Below, in pieces: positions 58,009 through 64,000 of a stretch of DNA of 64,000 nucleotides. This stretch comes from JBGPQJ01 sp963709295 (GTDB lineage: Bacteria; Chloroflexota; Anaerolineae; Anaerolineales; Villigracilaceae): positions 1 to 64,000 of the forward strand of contig CAVPVW010000009.1 in the NCBI GenBank assembly GCA_963709295.1, given 5' to 3'. The notes under the pieces are model-generated. The model did not search any database, was not told the DNA's origin, and was given only the letters and a program-made list of their open reading frames with translations. The translations under genes were made by a program, and so were the position numbers. Position 1 is the stretch's first letter, and each line of letters starts with the position of its first letter.

Positions 58009-60015
58009 ATGCCACAAAAGAAACGACCGGTCACCGCTGAAGACCTCTACCGGCTGGAGATTCTCTCGGATGCCCGCATCTCACCGGACGGGAATCACGT
58101 CGTCTACCGCCTGCAGCGGGTGGATAAAAAGACAGAGAAAAAATATGGCAACCTGTGGGTTGTCCCGACCGGAGGGGGAGAACCTCGCCAGTTCACCCAC
58201 GGCGACCAGTCCGATTCGTCCCCGCGCTGGTCACAGGACGGAAAAACGATTGCCTTCCTCTCCAACCGGGCGGACAAGGACAAACCTCCGCAGGTCTACC
58301 TCCTGCCGTTTGATGGCGGCGAGGCGCGCAAGCTGACCTCCATCGACGGCGAGATCGATGCCCTGTCCTGGTCACCGGACGGGCGGCGGCTGCTGTGCAC
58401 GGTCCGCAAGACAGATGCCGAAGTGCTCGAACGCGAGAAGGATGAGCAAAAGAAAAAACTGGGTGTGGTCTACCGCCGCTACGACCGGTTGTTTTACAAG
58501 CTGGACGGTTACGGATATTTTCCGCAGGAGCGCGTCCACATCTGGGTCATCGACGCGCGTACCGGCAAAGGCCGTCAGCTCACTGATCACCCGGTGTGGG
58601 ATGAGATCGACCCGGTCTTCTCTCCTGACGGCAGGGAGATTGCCTTCGTCTCCAACCGTCTCAACGAACCGGACCAGAACCCGGACGCGATGGACCTGTT
58701 CGTGATGAGCGCTTCGGGCGGCGAGCCGCGCCTGATCAAGACGCCTGTCGGACCGAAAGGTCAGCCGTCTTTCTCGCCGGATGGAGGCTGGCTGGCTTAC
58801 TACGGGCAGGAGGGCGAGGGACTGGGTTACCGGAACTACGGGCTATGGGTTGTGCCCGTGGATGGCTCGAAACCTTCAAAAAACCTTACCCAGAAATTCG
58901 ACCTGCACGCCTCCTCCATGGTCATCAACGATGTCGGTTCACCCGAGCAGATGCGGCCGACCTGGTCGAACGACGGCAGGCAGATTTACTTCCAGGTCGC
59001 GTATCACGGCTCGTCACTCCTCAAGCGTATTTCACTCGATGGTAGGGACCTGCAGGATATCGTCGGGGAAGGGGGAGTGGTCGGATCCTATTCCTTTGAC
59101 CGGACACAATCCAGGCTGGCGTATTTCTTCGGGCAGATGCACGACCCTGGCCAGGTCTACCTGCGCGAACTGGGCAGCGGGACAACCCGCCACTTGACTC
59201 GCGTCAACCGGGAACTGCTCGACACGATCAGCCTGCCCCGGGTCGAGGAGGTCTGGTTCAAAAATCCCGATGGACTCAGCCTGCAGGGATGGGTCATGTA
59301 CCCGCCGCGGTTCGATCCCAAGCGGAAATATCCCTCCATCCTTGAGATTCACGGTGGTCCTCAAACTCAGTACGGAAAGTTCTTCATGCACGAGTTCAAT
59401 TATTTCGCCTCGAACGGGTACGTGGTGTACTTCTCAAACCCGCGCGGGGGGCGCGGCTATGGCGAGGCTCACACGAAGGCCATTTGGGGCGATTGGGGCA
59501 ACGCGGATTACATCGATGTGATGGCGTTTGCGGAGATGATGGCTCGGAAACCTTACATCGATAAGAATCGCATGGGCGTGACAGGCGGATCCTACGGGGG
59601 TTACATGACCCTGTGGATCATCGGTCACAACGAATTCTTCAAAGCCGCCGTCACCCAGCGCTGCGTGAGCAACTTCATCAGTGAATGGGGCTCCAGCGAC
59701 CTGAACTGGACCTTCGAGCAGGAGTTGACCGCCGGTCCGCCCTTTAAGGACTTGAAGAAGTACTGGGACTTGTCTCCGATGAAATATATCGGCAATGCCA
59801 AAACCCCCACCATGGTTATCCACAATGAGGGCGACCTGCGCTGTCCCATCGAGCAGGGTGAGCAGGCCTTTGTCGCGCTGAAACGCCTCGGCGTCGAGAC
59901 CGAGTTCATCCGCTTTCCCGAGGAGTTCCATGGGCTCTCCCGCACCGGTCGCACCGATCGTCGCATCGCGCGCCTGAACCATATCCTAAGATGGATGGAT
60001 AAGTATCTGAAGTGA
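58009..60015 (+). CDS. S9 family prolyl oligopeptidase/acylaminoacyl peptidase
   Basis: 668-residue serine peptidase. An N-terminal TolB-like beta propeller with repeated SPDG/SQDG blades (SPRWSQDGKTIAFLSNR, DEIDPVFSPDGREIAFVSNR, QPSFSPDGGWLAYYG) covers about residues 1-400. The alpha/beta hydrolase domain has S528 (GGSYGGY), D609 (EGDLRC) and H641 (EEFHG). There is no signal peptide, so it is likely cytoplasmic and trims peptides or acylated peptides. AAAGGAG precedes ATG 58009. Confidence 0.92.
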   Translation: MPQKKRPVTAEDLYRLEILSDARISPDGNHVVYRLQRVDKKTEKKYGNLWVVPTGGGEPRQFTHGDQSDSSPRWSQDGKTIAFLSNRADKDKPPQVYLLPFDGGEARKLTSIDGEIDALSWSPDGRRLLCTVRKTDAEVLEREKDEQKKKLGVVYRRYDRLFYKLDGYGYFPQERVHIWVIDARTGKGRQLTDHPVWDEIDPVFSPDGREIAFVSNRLNEPDQNPDAMDLFVMSASGGEPRLIKTPVGPKGQPSFSPDGGWLAYYGQEGEGLGYRNYGLWVVPVDGSKPSKNLTQKFDLHASSMVINDVGSPEQMRPTWSNDGRQIYFQVAYHGSSLLKRISLDGRDLQDIVGEGGVVGSYSFDRTQSRLAYFFGQMHDPGQVYLRELGSGTTRHLTRVNRELLDTISLPRVEEVWFKNPDGLSLQGWVMYPPRFDPKRKYPSILEIHGGPQTQYGKFFMHEFNYFASNGYVVYFSNPRGGRGYGEAHTKAIWGDWGNADYIDVMAFAEMMARKPYIDKNRMGVTGGSYGGYMTLWIIGHNEFFKAAVTQRCVSNFISEWGSSDLNWTFEQELTAGPPFKDLKKYWDLSPMKYIGNAKTPTMVIHNEGDLRCPIEQGEQAFVALKRLGVETEFIRFPEEFHGLSRTGRTDRRIARLNHILRWMDKYLK

Positions 60016-60046
60016 AACGGATTGTTGCTGGTAGATTGAACTTCCG

Positions 60047-60075
60047 TTGACAAATTAAATATCCCGTAGTAATAT
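60047..60075 (+). promoter_or_regulatory. Promoter of the CAU tRNA gene
   Basis: TTGACA (60047-60052), 17 bases, TAATAT (60070-60075), 12 bases before the tRNA. Confidence 0.85.
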
Positions 60076-60087
60076 ACAGCCCGCCTC

Positions 60088-60159
60088 GCCGAGGTAGCTC
60101 AGTGGCAGAGCAAACGGCTCATAATCGTTGGGTCGAGGGTCCGACTCCCTCCCTCGGCA
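60088..60159 (+). tRNA. tRNA with CAU anticodon (elongator Met, or Ile2)
   Basis: Full cloverleaf: acceptor GCCGAGG/CCTCGGC, D arm GCTC...GAGC, anticodon stem AACGG/TCGTT with loop CTCATAA, T arm GAGGG TCCGACT CCCTC, discriminator A. CCA is not encoded. The first pair is G-C and the anticodon stem lacks the three G-C pairs of initiators, so it is not tRNA-fMet. With CAU it may be elongator Met or, after lysidine modification, Ile2. Confidence 0.92.
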
Positions 60160-60162
60160 CAG

Positions 60163-60191
60163 AACCGTCCCGAACAGGGGCGGTTTTCTTT
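60163..60191 (+). terminator. Terminator of the tRNA
   Basis: AACCGTCCC (60163-60171) pairs with GGGGCGGTT (60177-60185), one G.T pair, then TTCTTT. Confidence 0.85.
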
Positions 60192-60250
60192 ATCTGGTCG
60201 AGGGTACCCCGGGCTGCCGGGGCAGGCGACTGCCTCCCTCGGCACAAACC

Positions 60251-60274
60251 CGTCTGGAAAGGCGTTTTTTTTTT
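60251..60274 (+). terminator. Terminator inside the repeat array (2)
   Basis: CGTCT (60251-60255) pairs with AGGCG (60260-60264), one G.T pair, then ten T. Short stem but a long T run. Confidence 0.6.
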
Positions 60275-60333
60275 ACTCTGGACGAGGGACCCCCGGGCTG
60301 CCGGGGCAGGCGACTGCCTCCCTCGGCACTCAA

Positions 60334-60358
60334 ACCCGCCCTCTAGGCGGGTATTGCT
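60334..60358 (+). terminator. Terminator inside the repeat array (3)
   Basis: ACCCGCC (60334-60340) pairs perfectly with GGCGGGT (60346-60352) over CTCTA; ATTGCTT follows, a weak T tract. Confidence 0.55.
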
Positions 60359-60478
60359 TATCTGGTCGAGGGACCCCCGTTTGCCGGGGCAGGCACCACA
60401 GAAAAAAGAACAACCGGCAATCGAACGCCGGCTGCCCTCGAACTAATCTCAAATTACCACTCTCTAATAGCTGCCCAA

Positions 60479-61450
60479 TCACACTTCCGAGTTCTTTTTA
60501 ACAAAATCGATCACTTCATCCACCTTGCAGAAGGCAAGCGCGGTAACCGTGTCCGCGCCGCCGTAGTAGACCGCGATACGACCGGTCGGTTGATCATACA
60601 GCGCTGCGCAGGGGAAAGCCACGTTCGGCACGTCCCCGACGCATTCATAATAGGTCTGGGGAGAGAGCAGGTACGGCGCAGCGCGGTACAACACCTTCCA
60701 GGGCTTGTCCAAGTCGAGCAGGGCGGCGCTCCAACTGTAGACGAATCCGTTGCAGGAGGTCAACACGCCGTGGTAGAACATCAACCAGCCTTCTTTCGTC
60801 TCGATCGGGATGGGACCCGCTCCCACTTTGGTGCTTTGCCAGCCGCCCTTGGTCCCCATCACGTAACGGTGCTCGCCCCAATACTTCATATCCGGGCTCT
60901 GGCTAAGATAGATATCGCCGAACGGCGTGTGCCCGTTGTCGCTCGGGCGGCTGAGCATCACATACTTGCCATTGATCTTGCGCGGGAAGGGCACGCCGTT
61001 ACGATTGTAAGGGAGCAGTGCATTCTCAAAGAAATGGAACTCTTTGAAATCATAGGTGTATCCCAATCCAATGGTGGGACCGTGGAACCCATTGCACCAG
61101 GCCACCCAGTAGCGGTCTTCGATCCACACCACGCGAGGGTCATACTTGTACATCGAGTAAGCAGAGTCGGGGTCATTGGATTTCCATTGGATCGGACCGT
61201 CGCTCAGCTTCCATGTGAATCCATCCTCACTGAAACCGCTGTGCAGGGTCATGTCGCGCTTGCGGTTGTCCACCCGGAACACGCCAGCGAATTTTCCGTT
61301 GAATGGGACTGCCGCGCTGTTGAAGATGCTGTTGGATATGGGCAGCAGGTCGCGCGGGATGATGGGGTTGGCACTGTACCGCCAGACCACGTCGCTGCGG
61401 CCAGCCGGCCGCTCCTCCCAGGGGATGTTGGGCAAAGAGTTATTTGTCAT
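60479..61450 (-). CDS. GH130-type glycoside phosphorylase
   Basis: 323-residue five-bladed beta-propeller enzyme. Marks: RYSANPIIPRDLLPISNSIFNSAAVPF, GVFRVDNRKRDMTLHSGFSEDG, YDPRVVWIEDRYWVAWC, and GWLMFYHGVL with late DVPNVAFPCAAL and YGGADT. Family 130 contains beta-mannoside phosphorylases that use phosphate to split mannose-1-phosphate off beta-1,4- or beta-1,2-mannosides. The exact linkage is not readable. ATG 61450 has AGGAGAG close upstream. Divergent from the CE7 esterase gene. Confidence 0.85.
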   Translation of the reverse strand: MTNNSLPNIPWEERPAGRSDVVWRYSANPIIPRDLLPISNSIFNSAAVPFNGKFAGVFRVDNRKRDMTLHSGFSEDGFTWKLSDGPIQWKSNDPDSAYSMYKYDPRVVWIEDRYWVAWCNGFHGPTIGLGYTYDFKEFHFFENALLPYNRNGVPFPRKINGKYVMLSRPSDNGHTPFGDIYLSQSPDMKYWGEHRYVMGTKGGWQSTKVGAGPIPIETKEGWLMFYHGVLTSCNGFVYSWSAALLDLDKPWKVLYRAAPYLLSPQTYYECVGDVPNVAFPCAALYDQPTGRIAVYYGGADTVTALAFCKVDEVIDFVKKNSEV

Positions 61451-61542
61451 TTGACTCTCCTGATTTAAGTCTGCGAAATCGAACACTGGAATTGCATTTC
61501 TATGATAATCTAATTATGGAAAATTGACTTAAGGAGCCCACC

Positions 61543-62526
61543 ATGTATTTTGACATGCCGCTTGACCAACTGCAAACTTATCGTCCACCCCGGCCTGAGC
61601 CGGCGGATTTCGATTCCTTCTGGGCTGAGACACTCGCATCTGCCCGGCAGCATAAGCTCGAACCTAAGTTTGTTCCCGTCTCGACGGGTCTCAAGCTGGT
61701 GGAGGTTTTTGACGTGACCTTTCCCGGCTTTGGAGGGCAGTCCATCAAAGGATGGTTCATCCTGCCAAAGGACCGCCCGGGCAAACTCCCCTGTGTTGTG
61801 GAATATATTGGTTATGGCGGAGGGCGCGCGCTCCCGACCGATTGGCTGCTTTGGGCGAATGCGGGTTATGCCCACTTCGTGATGGACACGCGCGGGCAGG
61901 GCAGTACATGGTCATCGGGAGATACGCCAGATCCTGAGCTTGAAGGTTCCAATCCGCAGATTCCCGGATTCATGACCCGAGGCGTGCTTGACCCGAAAAC
62001 GTATTACTACCGGCGGGTGTTCACCGATGCGGTTCGTGCCGTTGAATCAGCGCGGGCTCACCCTGCAGTGGATGCGTCTCGCGTTGCGGTAACCGGCGGC
62101 TCACAAGGAGGAGGGATTACGCTGGCGGTTGCCGGGCTTGTACACGACCTTTCAGCGGTCATGCCGGACGTGCCATTCCTATGCAATTTTCGCCGTGCCA
62201 CCGACCTGGTGGATACAGATCCGTATCACGAGATCACCCGTTTCTGCAAGACCCATCGCGATAAGGTTGAGCAGGTTTTCAATACGTTATCCTATTTCGA
62301 TGGGATGAACTTTGCCGCCCGTGCAAACGCTCTGGCCTTATTCTCAGTTGGTCTGATGGACGACATCTGCCCACCTTCAACGGTCTATTCTGCGTATAAC
62401 CACTACCAGGGTGAGAAACAGATCAAGGTCTGGTCGTACAACAACCACGAAGGTGGAGCGTCTTTCCAGACAGCGGAGAAGCTTGAATTAATAAAAATCT
62501 TTGGGGATGAAATCGAGACTGAGTAA
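61543..62526 (+). CDS. Acetyl xylan esterase/cephalosporin-C deacetylase (CE7)
   Basis: 327-residue cytoplasmic alpha/beta hydrolase of carbohydrate esterase family 7, which removes acetyl groups from imported sugars. N-terminal MPLDQLQTYRPPRPEPADFDSFW is family standard; RGQG forms part of the oxyanion site; S187 (GGSQGGG), D274 (MDDICPPST) and H302 (NNHEGG) form the triad. AAGGAG precedes the ATG. No signal peptide. Confidence 0.92.
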   Translation: MYFDMPLDQLQTYRPPRPEPADFDSFWAETLASARQHKLEPKFVPVSTGLKLVEVFDVTFPGFGGQSIKGWFILPKDRPGKLPCVVEYIGYGGGRALPTDWLLWANAGYAHFVMDTRGQGSTWSSGDTPDPELEGSNPQIPGFMTRGVLDPKTYYYRRVFTDAVRAVESARAHPAVDASRVAVTGGSQGGGITLAVAGLVHDLSAVMPDVPFLCNFRRATDLVDTDPYHEITRFCKTHRDKVEQVFNTLSYFDGMNFAARANALALFSVGLMDDICPPSTVYSAYNHYQGEKQIKVWSYNNHEGGASFQTAEKLELIKIFGDEIETE

Positions 62527-62533
62527 AAGGCAG

Positions 62534-63841
62534 CTATGTAAGTGAATGATCGCGGCTGAAAAGGTTCTCGGGATTCTCGCGGTCCTGCCAAAACACCGCT
62601 TGACCTTGATTAACTAATATAACCGCAGGCTTTCTTGCTCCGTTGTAATTGCTCGCCATGCTGAGGTGGTAAGCCCCCGACATTGGGATTGCGATCAGTT
62701 CCCCTTCTTCAATTTTAGGGAATGGTAAATCCTCGATAATTACATCGCCGCTTTCGCAGAAGGGACCGGCGATCCATGCTTTTTCTTCCGGGGTCCGATC
62801 TGGTGCATGCACAGGCAGCGCGGAGTATCTGGCTCCATAAAGCGAATGACGGGGATTGTCCGCCATGCCTCCATCGATCAACAGCCAGGTTCGGTGTGCG
62901 GTCCGCTTGACAGTGCCAACCCGGTAGAGTGCAACACCTGCCCGGGCAACGAGAGTCCGTCCGGGTTCGATATGAAGATGCGGTAGCGACAGGTCGCGGG
63001 AGCGGCATCCAGCCAGGATCATTTCTGAAACGAATCGGACATACTGCTCCAGGGAGGGATGGGGCAGTTCGTCTTCGTGATAGGCCACCCCCCAGCCGCC
63101 GCCGGGAGAGAGGTGCCACTCACCTGTAAATCCAATATTCCTTGCGGCGTCCAATGCTAGTTCGATCCCCTGGGCAAGAGGTTCGACATCCCGAAATTGT
63201 GATCCTTGATGAAAATGAATCCCAGTGAGCGGGAGGTTGTTTTCCCGGCAGATTTGCGCAGCCGCCAAAAGTTGGTCAAAATCCATGCCAAACTTGCTGT
63301 CTGCATGACCGGTTTGGGTGAAAGCATGGGTGTCGACTGAAAGTCCGGGTTGAAGCCGCAGCCAAAGGTCCGGCAGGGTGTGATTGCCAGCAAGCGCAGA
63401 CAGACGCTGCAATTCTGAAAGATTATCCACGACAACGGTTCCGGCATGGGCGATGGCAGATTTCAGGTCACCCGGAGATTTGTTCACACCATGGACATTG
63501 ATCGATCCTTTTGGAATTCCAGCTTTTACTCCGATGGCAATTTCTCCCAGACCGGTGCAATCCAAATTCAGGCCGTGATGCACAGCCCATTGAGCAATCG
63601 CAACCGAGAGGTAGGCTTTTCCTGCATAGGTGATGCTGGCATGAGAAGGATAATACCTGGCAAGGAGAGATTTATACGTGTCCGCTGCGGAATCGAGCGT
63701 CAACTTGTCGTAGAGATATAAAGGTGAGCCATGCTTTACCGCCAGCGCGTTCAAATCGCAGTCCGCGATGACGAGGTTCCCGCCAACAACAGTTGTTGAT
63801 TCGGGAAATAACGGAAGTCTGGTGCTGAGAAGATTACTCAA
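62534..63841 (-). CDS. lysA: Diaminopimelate decarboxylase
   Basis: PLP enzyme (435 residues) making L-lysine from meso-diaminopimelate, last step of lysine synthesis. The fold III barrel carries the PLP Lys at residue 75 (TYAGKAYLS); GIHFHQGSQ, LSPGGGWGVAYHEDE and HIEPGRTLVARAG follow the family, and GPFCESGDV holds the active-site Cys. TTG start at 63841. Its presence shows that diaminopimelate is made, which bears on the absent murE. Confidence 0.92.
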   Translation of the reverse strand: MSNLLSTRLPLFPESTTVVGGNLVIADCDLNALAVKHGSPLYLYDKLTLDSAADTYKSLLARYYPSHASITYAGKAYLSVAIAQWAVHHGLNLDCTGLGEIAIGVKAGIPKGSINVHGVNKSPGDLKSAIAHAGTVVVDNLSELQRLSALAGNHTLPDLWLRLQPGLSVDTHAFTQTGHADSKFGMDFDQLLAAAQICRENNLPLTGIHFHQGSQFRDVEPLAQGIELALDAARNIGFTGEWHLSPGGGWGVAYHEDELPHPSLEQYVRFVSEMILAGCRSRDLSLPHLHIEPGRTLVARAGVALYRVGTVKRTAHRTWLLIDGGMADNPRHSLYGARYSALPVHAPDRTPEEKAWIAGPFCESGDVIIEDLPFPKIEEGELIAIPMSGAYHLSMASNYNGARKPAVILVNQGQAVFWQDRENPENLFSRDHSLT

Positions 63842-63863
63842 GATTTACCCGTGAATTAAAAAT

Positions 63864-63885
63864 GCCGCCCCAATCAAAGGGCGGC
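63864..63885 (-). terminator. Terminator of the gene at the right edge
   Basis: GCCGCCC (63864-63870) pairs with GGGCGGC (63879-63885). On the minus strand ATTTTTAATT follows, so it ends the partial gene at 63907. Confidence 0.75.
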
Positions 63886-63906
63886 TTTATTGATTTGTTG
63901 GGCGTC

Positions 63907-64000
63907 CTATTCTCCAAAAATGACCAGCCACCAGATTTGCCAGTTGGAAATCTGAGTGGGTACCACGACCGGGGAACTGTCCTGGGGAGGAGGCTGTTCG
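63907..64000 (-). CDS. C-terminal end of a protein cut by the window edge
   Basis: 30 codons on the minus strand ending in TAG at 63907: a Pro/Gln-rich stretch (EQPPPQDSSPVVVPTQ) then NWQIWWLVIFGE. A terminator follows at the right distance. Too short to assign. Confidence 0.4.
   Translation of the reverse strand, partial: EQPPPQDSSPVVVPTQISNWQIWWLVIFGE

Larger units (their letters stand above)
60195..60397 (+). repeat. 84-bp tandem array of tRNA-tail-like hairpins and terminators
   Basis: Three copies start at 60195, 60279 and 60363, exactly 84 bases apart. Each opens GG(T/A)CGAGGG, like the tRNA T arm at 60131. Copies 1 and 2 then have CCCCGGGCTGCCGGGGCAGG and CGACTGCC, and end CTCCCTCGGCAC exactly like the tRNA 3' end; copy 3 is shortened. 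Arms CGAGGG/CCCTCG with inner stems CCCCGG/CCGGGG and CAG/CTG fold into a branched hairpin. Between copies lie terminators at 60251-60274 and 60334-60358. No gene found in 60160-60478. Confidence 0.85.

Noticed and set aside
60088..60159. Initiator tRNA-fMet
   Set aside because: It has a G-C first pair and no three G-C pairs in the anticodon stem.
60195..60397. CRISPR array
   Set aside because: The repeated part is longer than the variable part, only three copies exist, the variable parts are terminators, and no cas genes are near.
60102..60446. 114-codon frame across the tRNA and the tandem repeats
   Set aside because: Starts inside the tRNA and repeats the same residues because of the 84-bp DNA repeat; it runs through terminators.

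Overview
The window looks like a chromosomal segment of an Anaerolineae-type Chloroflexota bacterium. This is inferred from overall protein resemblance, a long dcw cell-wall/division cluster, moderate G+C and many lipoproteins feeding ABC sugar importers. No rRNA or species marker is present, so the placement is tentative. Several genes are split by single- or four-base frameshifts (about 4.1, 29.67, 42.4, 46.4 and 47.9 kb). These could be real lesions or assembly errors.

Layout. 0-8.2 kb: housekeeping genes (rpsT, rubrerythrin, a chloramphenicol-phosphotransferase-like P-loop protein, argS), a two-component system with a frameshifted response regulator, a SIMPL-domain protein and obgE. 8.2-25.7 kb (minus strand): a nearly complete dcw cluster read mraZ-rsmH-ftsL-pbp-murF-mraY-murD-ftsW-murG-cvpA-like-murC-63aa ORF-murB-ddl-ftsQ-ftsA-ftsZ. 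It starts at a promoter carrying three TGGGA/TGGTA repeats that match the known MraZ operator. murE is absent. 25.8-27.0 kb: a methyltransferase and a small membrane protein. 27.1-38.5 kb (minus strand): a beta-glucoside module with LacI repressor, Opp-type ABC importer, a frameshifted GH3 beta-glucosidase and a GH4 enzyme; a perfect promoter with two tandem palindromic operators lies before lacI. 38.6-42.3 kb: MFS transporter, Gfo/Idh/MocA oxidoreductase and glycerate 2-kinase.

42.4-45.6 kb: comM/yifB is broken. Its N-terminal 55 codons and C-terminal 47 codons survive at either side of about 2.7 kb of A+T-rich DNA, which carries four unrecognised membrane-protein genes. This is the best candidate here for an undescribed accessory system. 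45.6-46.6 kb: a frameshifted aldo/keto reductase. 46.7-56.9 kb: a DeoR-controlled operon with SIS isomerase, CUT1 sugar ABC transporter, two GH114-type polygalactosaminidase lipoproteins, a LacD-type aldolase, a PfkB kinase and a GatZ-like protein. Together these fit uptake of galactosamine oligosaccharides and breakdown through tagatose phosphates.

56.9-64 kb: a ferredoxin-like protein, an S9 peptidase, a CAU tRNA followed by a striking 84-bp tandem array (tRNA-tail-like hairpin plus intrinsic terminator), GH130 phosphorylase, CE7 esterase, lysA, and the tail of a gene cut by the window edge.
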